This document shows positions 62,931 to 64,000 of a DNA stretch of 64,000 nucleotides, in pieces (within the stretch, counting starts at the first letter, position 1; every line of letters starts with the position of its first letter). Source of the stretch: Novimethylophilus kurashikiensis (GTDB taxonomy: Bacteria > Pseudomonadota > Gammaproteobacteria > Burkholderiales > Methylophilaceae); NCBI RefSeq assembly GCF_003112435.1, contig NZ_BDOQ01000003.1:434001-498000 (forward strand), given 5' to 3'. The notes under the pieces are model-generated. The model worked only from the letters and a program-made list of their open reading frames with translations. It was not told the DNA's origin and made no database searches. A program made the position numbers and the translations under genes.

Positions 62931-64000
62931 TTGCCTTGCGCAGGGACGCTGTCCTGCGGCGCTCTGCGGAAAATCTGGTTGGCGGGCTTGCCCGGCAACT
63001 CCTGACGGCTGCGCTCGGGGCGTTCCGACCTTTCGCGGGAATGCTCGCCTGGCGCCTCGATACCGCGGGGCGCTTGATGTTCAAGCGGCTGCGGAGCAGG
63101 AACGGCCTCCCGACGCTCTACCGGCGGAACTGCCGTGCCAAAGGAGCGCAGTTCGCGCTGATCTTGACTTCGTTGATCTTGATCACCCCCCCGTCGATCG
63201 GGAATGCGCTGCTCTGGCACATTCTGGGGTTGCGGCTGACGTTGCAAAGTCATGGAAGACGAACGCTCGGTAGACTCCGGTACCACTGGCTGCATTTGCG
63301 GCGGCGCAGAGCGGATCGTCGGCATAGTCTGCTCCTGAGGGCGCAAGGTGGAGTTCCGAATCTCGTCGCGGTCGCTTTCTCGCCGATGCGGCGCTGGTAC
63401 CACGCGCACATCCGTCGGCGGTGTTATTTGTTGGATCGGGGCTGGCTGCTGTATGGCCATGGGTGCAGCGTTGCGTTGACTGCGTTCATATTTGGGCGGC
63501 AACGGCGCACGCTCGCGCTCCGGTCCAGTTTGCGTACCGAACTGCGGCCGGCGCATATCTCCATTACTCGACGGCGACGGCGTCACGATACGCGCCCCCA
63601 GCCCCATTGCGGGCCGGTTCTGGTCAATCTGCCAGGGCACCCGCACTTCGGGCGGCTTGCGAACCGCGATGACTGGCCTTGCCATGATCTGCTCGGGCGG
63701 TTTTGCCGCCTTGGGCGCACCGGCCACCAAGGCGGTCGGCGAAGGTTGTACCGGGATGGCTCCTTGCAAGGGTTTCATATCGCGCGGAGCCGTTTTCTTC
63801 ATCGCGAAACTCTTCACATCGGCCTTGCCGAAACGATCCGCTGGTGCCGTCACCACGGCATTGGCAAAGCGGCTGTTGGCGTAGTTGATCTGGTTGATGT
63901 TGACGATGTTGGTTTGGTTGATCACCGTATTGTTGGCCACGCGCGGGCCATTCCAACCGCCCCACCAGGGATGTCCCACGAATCCCGGCCGCCCCCACCA
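62921..64000 (-). CDS. DUF6600/FecR-like protein, N-terminus beyond the right edge
   Basis: The visible 359 codons run into the window edge without a start. The first part, WWGGWNGPRV then NNTVINQTNIVNINQINY, is the repetitive Asn/Ile/Val block that ends DUF6600 (FecR-associated) proteins with their Trp/Gly-rich blocks. The remaining about 310 residues are low complexity, rich in Pro, Arg, Gln and Glu, and presumably disordered. Such proteins are exported; function is unknown. The stop overlaps the SUV3-like gene's end by 10 bases. I expect an N-terminal signal peptide outside the window. Confidence 0.7.
   Translation of the reverse strand, partial: WWGRPGFVGHPWWGGWNGPRVANNTVINQTNIVNINQINYANSRFANAVVTAPADRFGKADVKSFAMKKTAPRDMKPLQGAIPVQPSPTALVAGAPKAAKPPEQIMARPVIAVRKPPEVRVPWQIDQNRPAMGLGARIVTPSPSSNGDMRRPQFGTQTGPERERAPLPPKYERSQRNAAPMAIQQPAPIQQITPPTDVRVVPAPHRRESDRDEIRNSTLRPQEQTMPTIRSAPPQMQPVVPESTERSSSMTLQRQPQPQNVPEQRIPDRRGGDQDQRSQDQRELRSFGTAVPPVERREAVPAPQPLEHQAPRGIEAPGEHSRERSERPERSRQELPGKPANQIFRRAPQDSVPAQGNQR

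Noticed and set aside
1-64000. tRNA, rRNA, CRISPR or insertion sequences
   Set aside because: I looked for tRNA TTCGA/CCA arms, regularly spaced short repeats and transposase motifs and found none; a covariance-model scan would be the firm test.

Overview
This is a moderately GC-rich, gene-dense chromosomal segment of a Gram-negative bacterium, most likely a betaproteobacterium (my guess is a Nitrosomonadales-type lineage; this is inferred from gene content and style, not from a marker gene). The support is TamA/TamB, a PBP1c/alpha-2-macroglobulin pair, YaeQ, YehS, YaiI, SelO, RlmF, RlpA-like and Kef-type proteins, AGGAG-type ribosome binding sites, and ordinary rho-independent terminators. 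I found no rRNA, tRNA, CRISPR array, transposase or prophage structural gene.

Layout. 1-3.1 kb: Ku and LigD (NHEJ repair, LigD cut by the left edge), then a lone NrdJb-like TSCPD protein and, behind its terminator, the 3' remnant of a DUF1330-like gene. 3.5-9.2 kb: a YpfJ-type metallopeptidase; an RLAN/ATP-grasp ligase in operon with an M17 aminopeptidase; two tandem zinc deaminases, the second of the fungal cytosine deaminase type; and a small basic coiled-coil protein. 9.4-14.5 kb: a five-PAS diguanylate cyclase, an SDR gene divergent from its probable TetR regulator with two matching operators between them, and an RlpA-like protein. 14.6-19.8 kb: a 57-residue membrane protein, an HNH/PD-(D/E)XK nuclease pair, SelO, a lipoprotein and a WYL regulator.

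20-34 kb is a large minus-strand cell-envelope block: TamA, TamB, a 1982-residue alpha-2-macroglobulin with a thioester, and PBP1c. 34-41 kb: an XPD/DinG-like helicase fused to an N-terminal nuclease-like segment and lacking a normal start codon, a potassium-channel-like protein with a zinc ribbon, YehS, YaeQ, YaiI and a divergent FtsH-like AAA protease. 41-43.2 kb: a DUF475/TerC-like membrane protein flanked by two nearly identical 460-base direct repeats, each carrying an Asr-like secreted protein with its own terminator. 43.2-46.1 kb: a DUF1348 protein, then an arsenic operon (ArsR, ArsI-type lyase, ArsC, ACR3). 46.1-50 kb: small proteins, a membrane protein, and a three-gene ferritin-like operon whose last two reading frames are in the same frame, separated by a single UGA.

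50-64 kb: RlmF, a chemoreceptor, a DUF748 giant, a cupin, a Kef-type antiporter, a metal-binding-looking secreted protein, a PAP2 protein lacking one catalytic-motif histidine, a polytopic membrane protein, a SUV3-like RNA helicase and the 3' part of a DUF6600/FecR-like protein running off the right edge.

The points I find most worth following up are the ferritin-like triad with its in-frame UGA, the Asr/DUF475 duplication, the helicase whose homology seems to begin upstream of any usual start codon, the ATP-grasp/aminopeptidase pair, and the FtsH-like protease. I cannot show that any of these is a new system. Each is a family-level reading of the sequence without database support.
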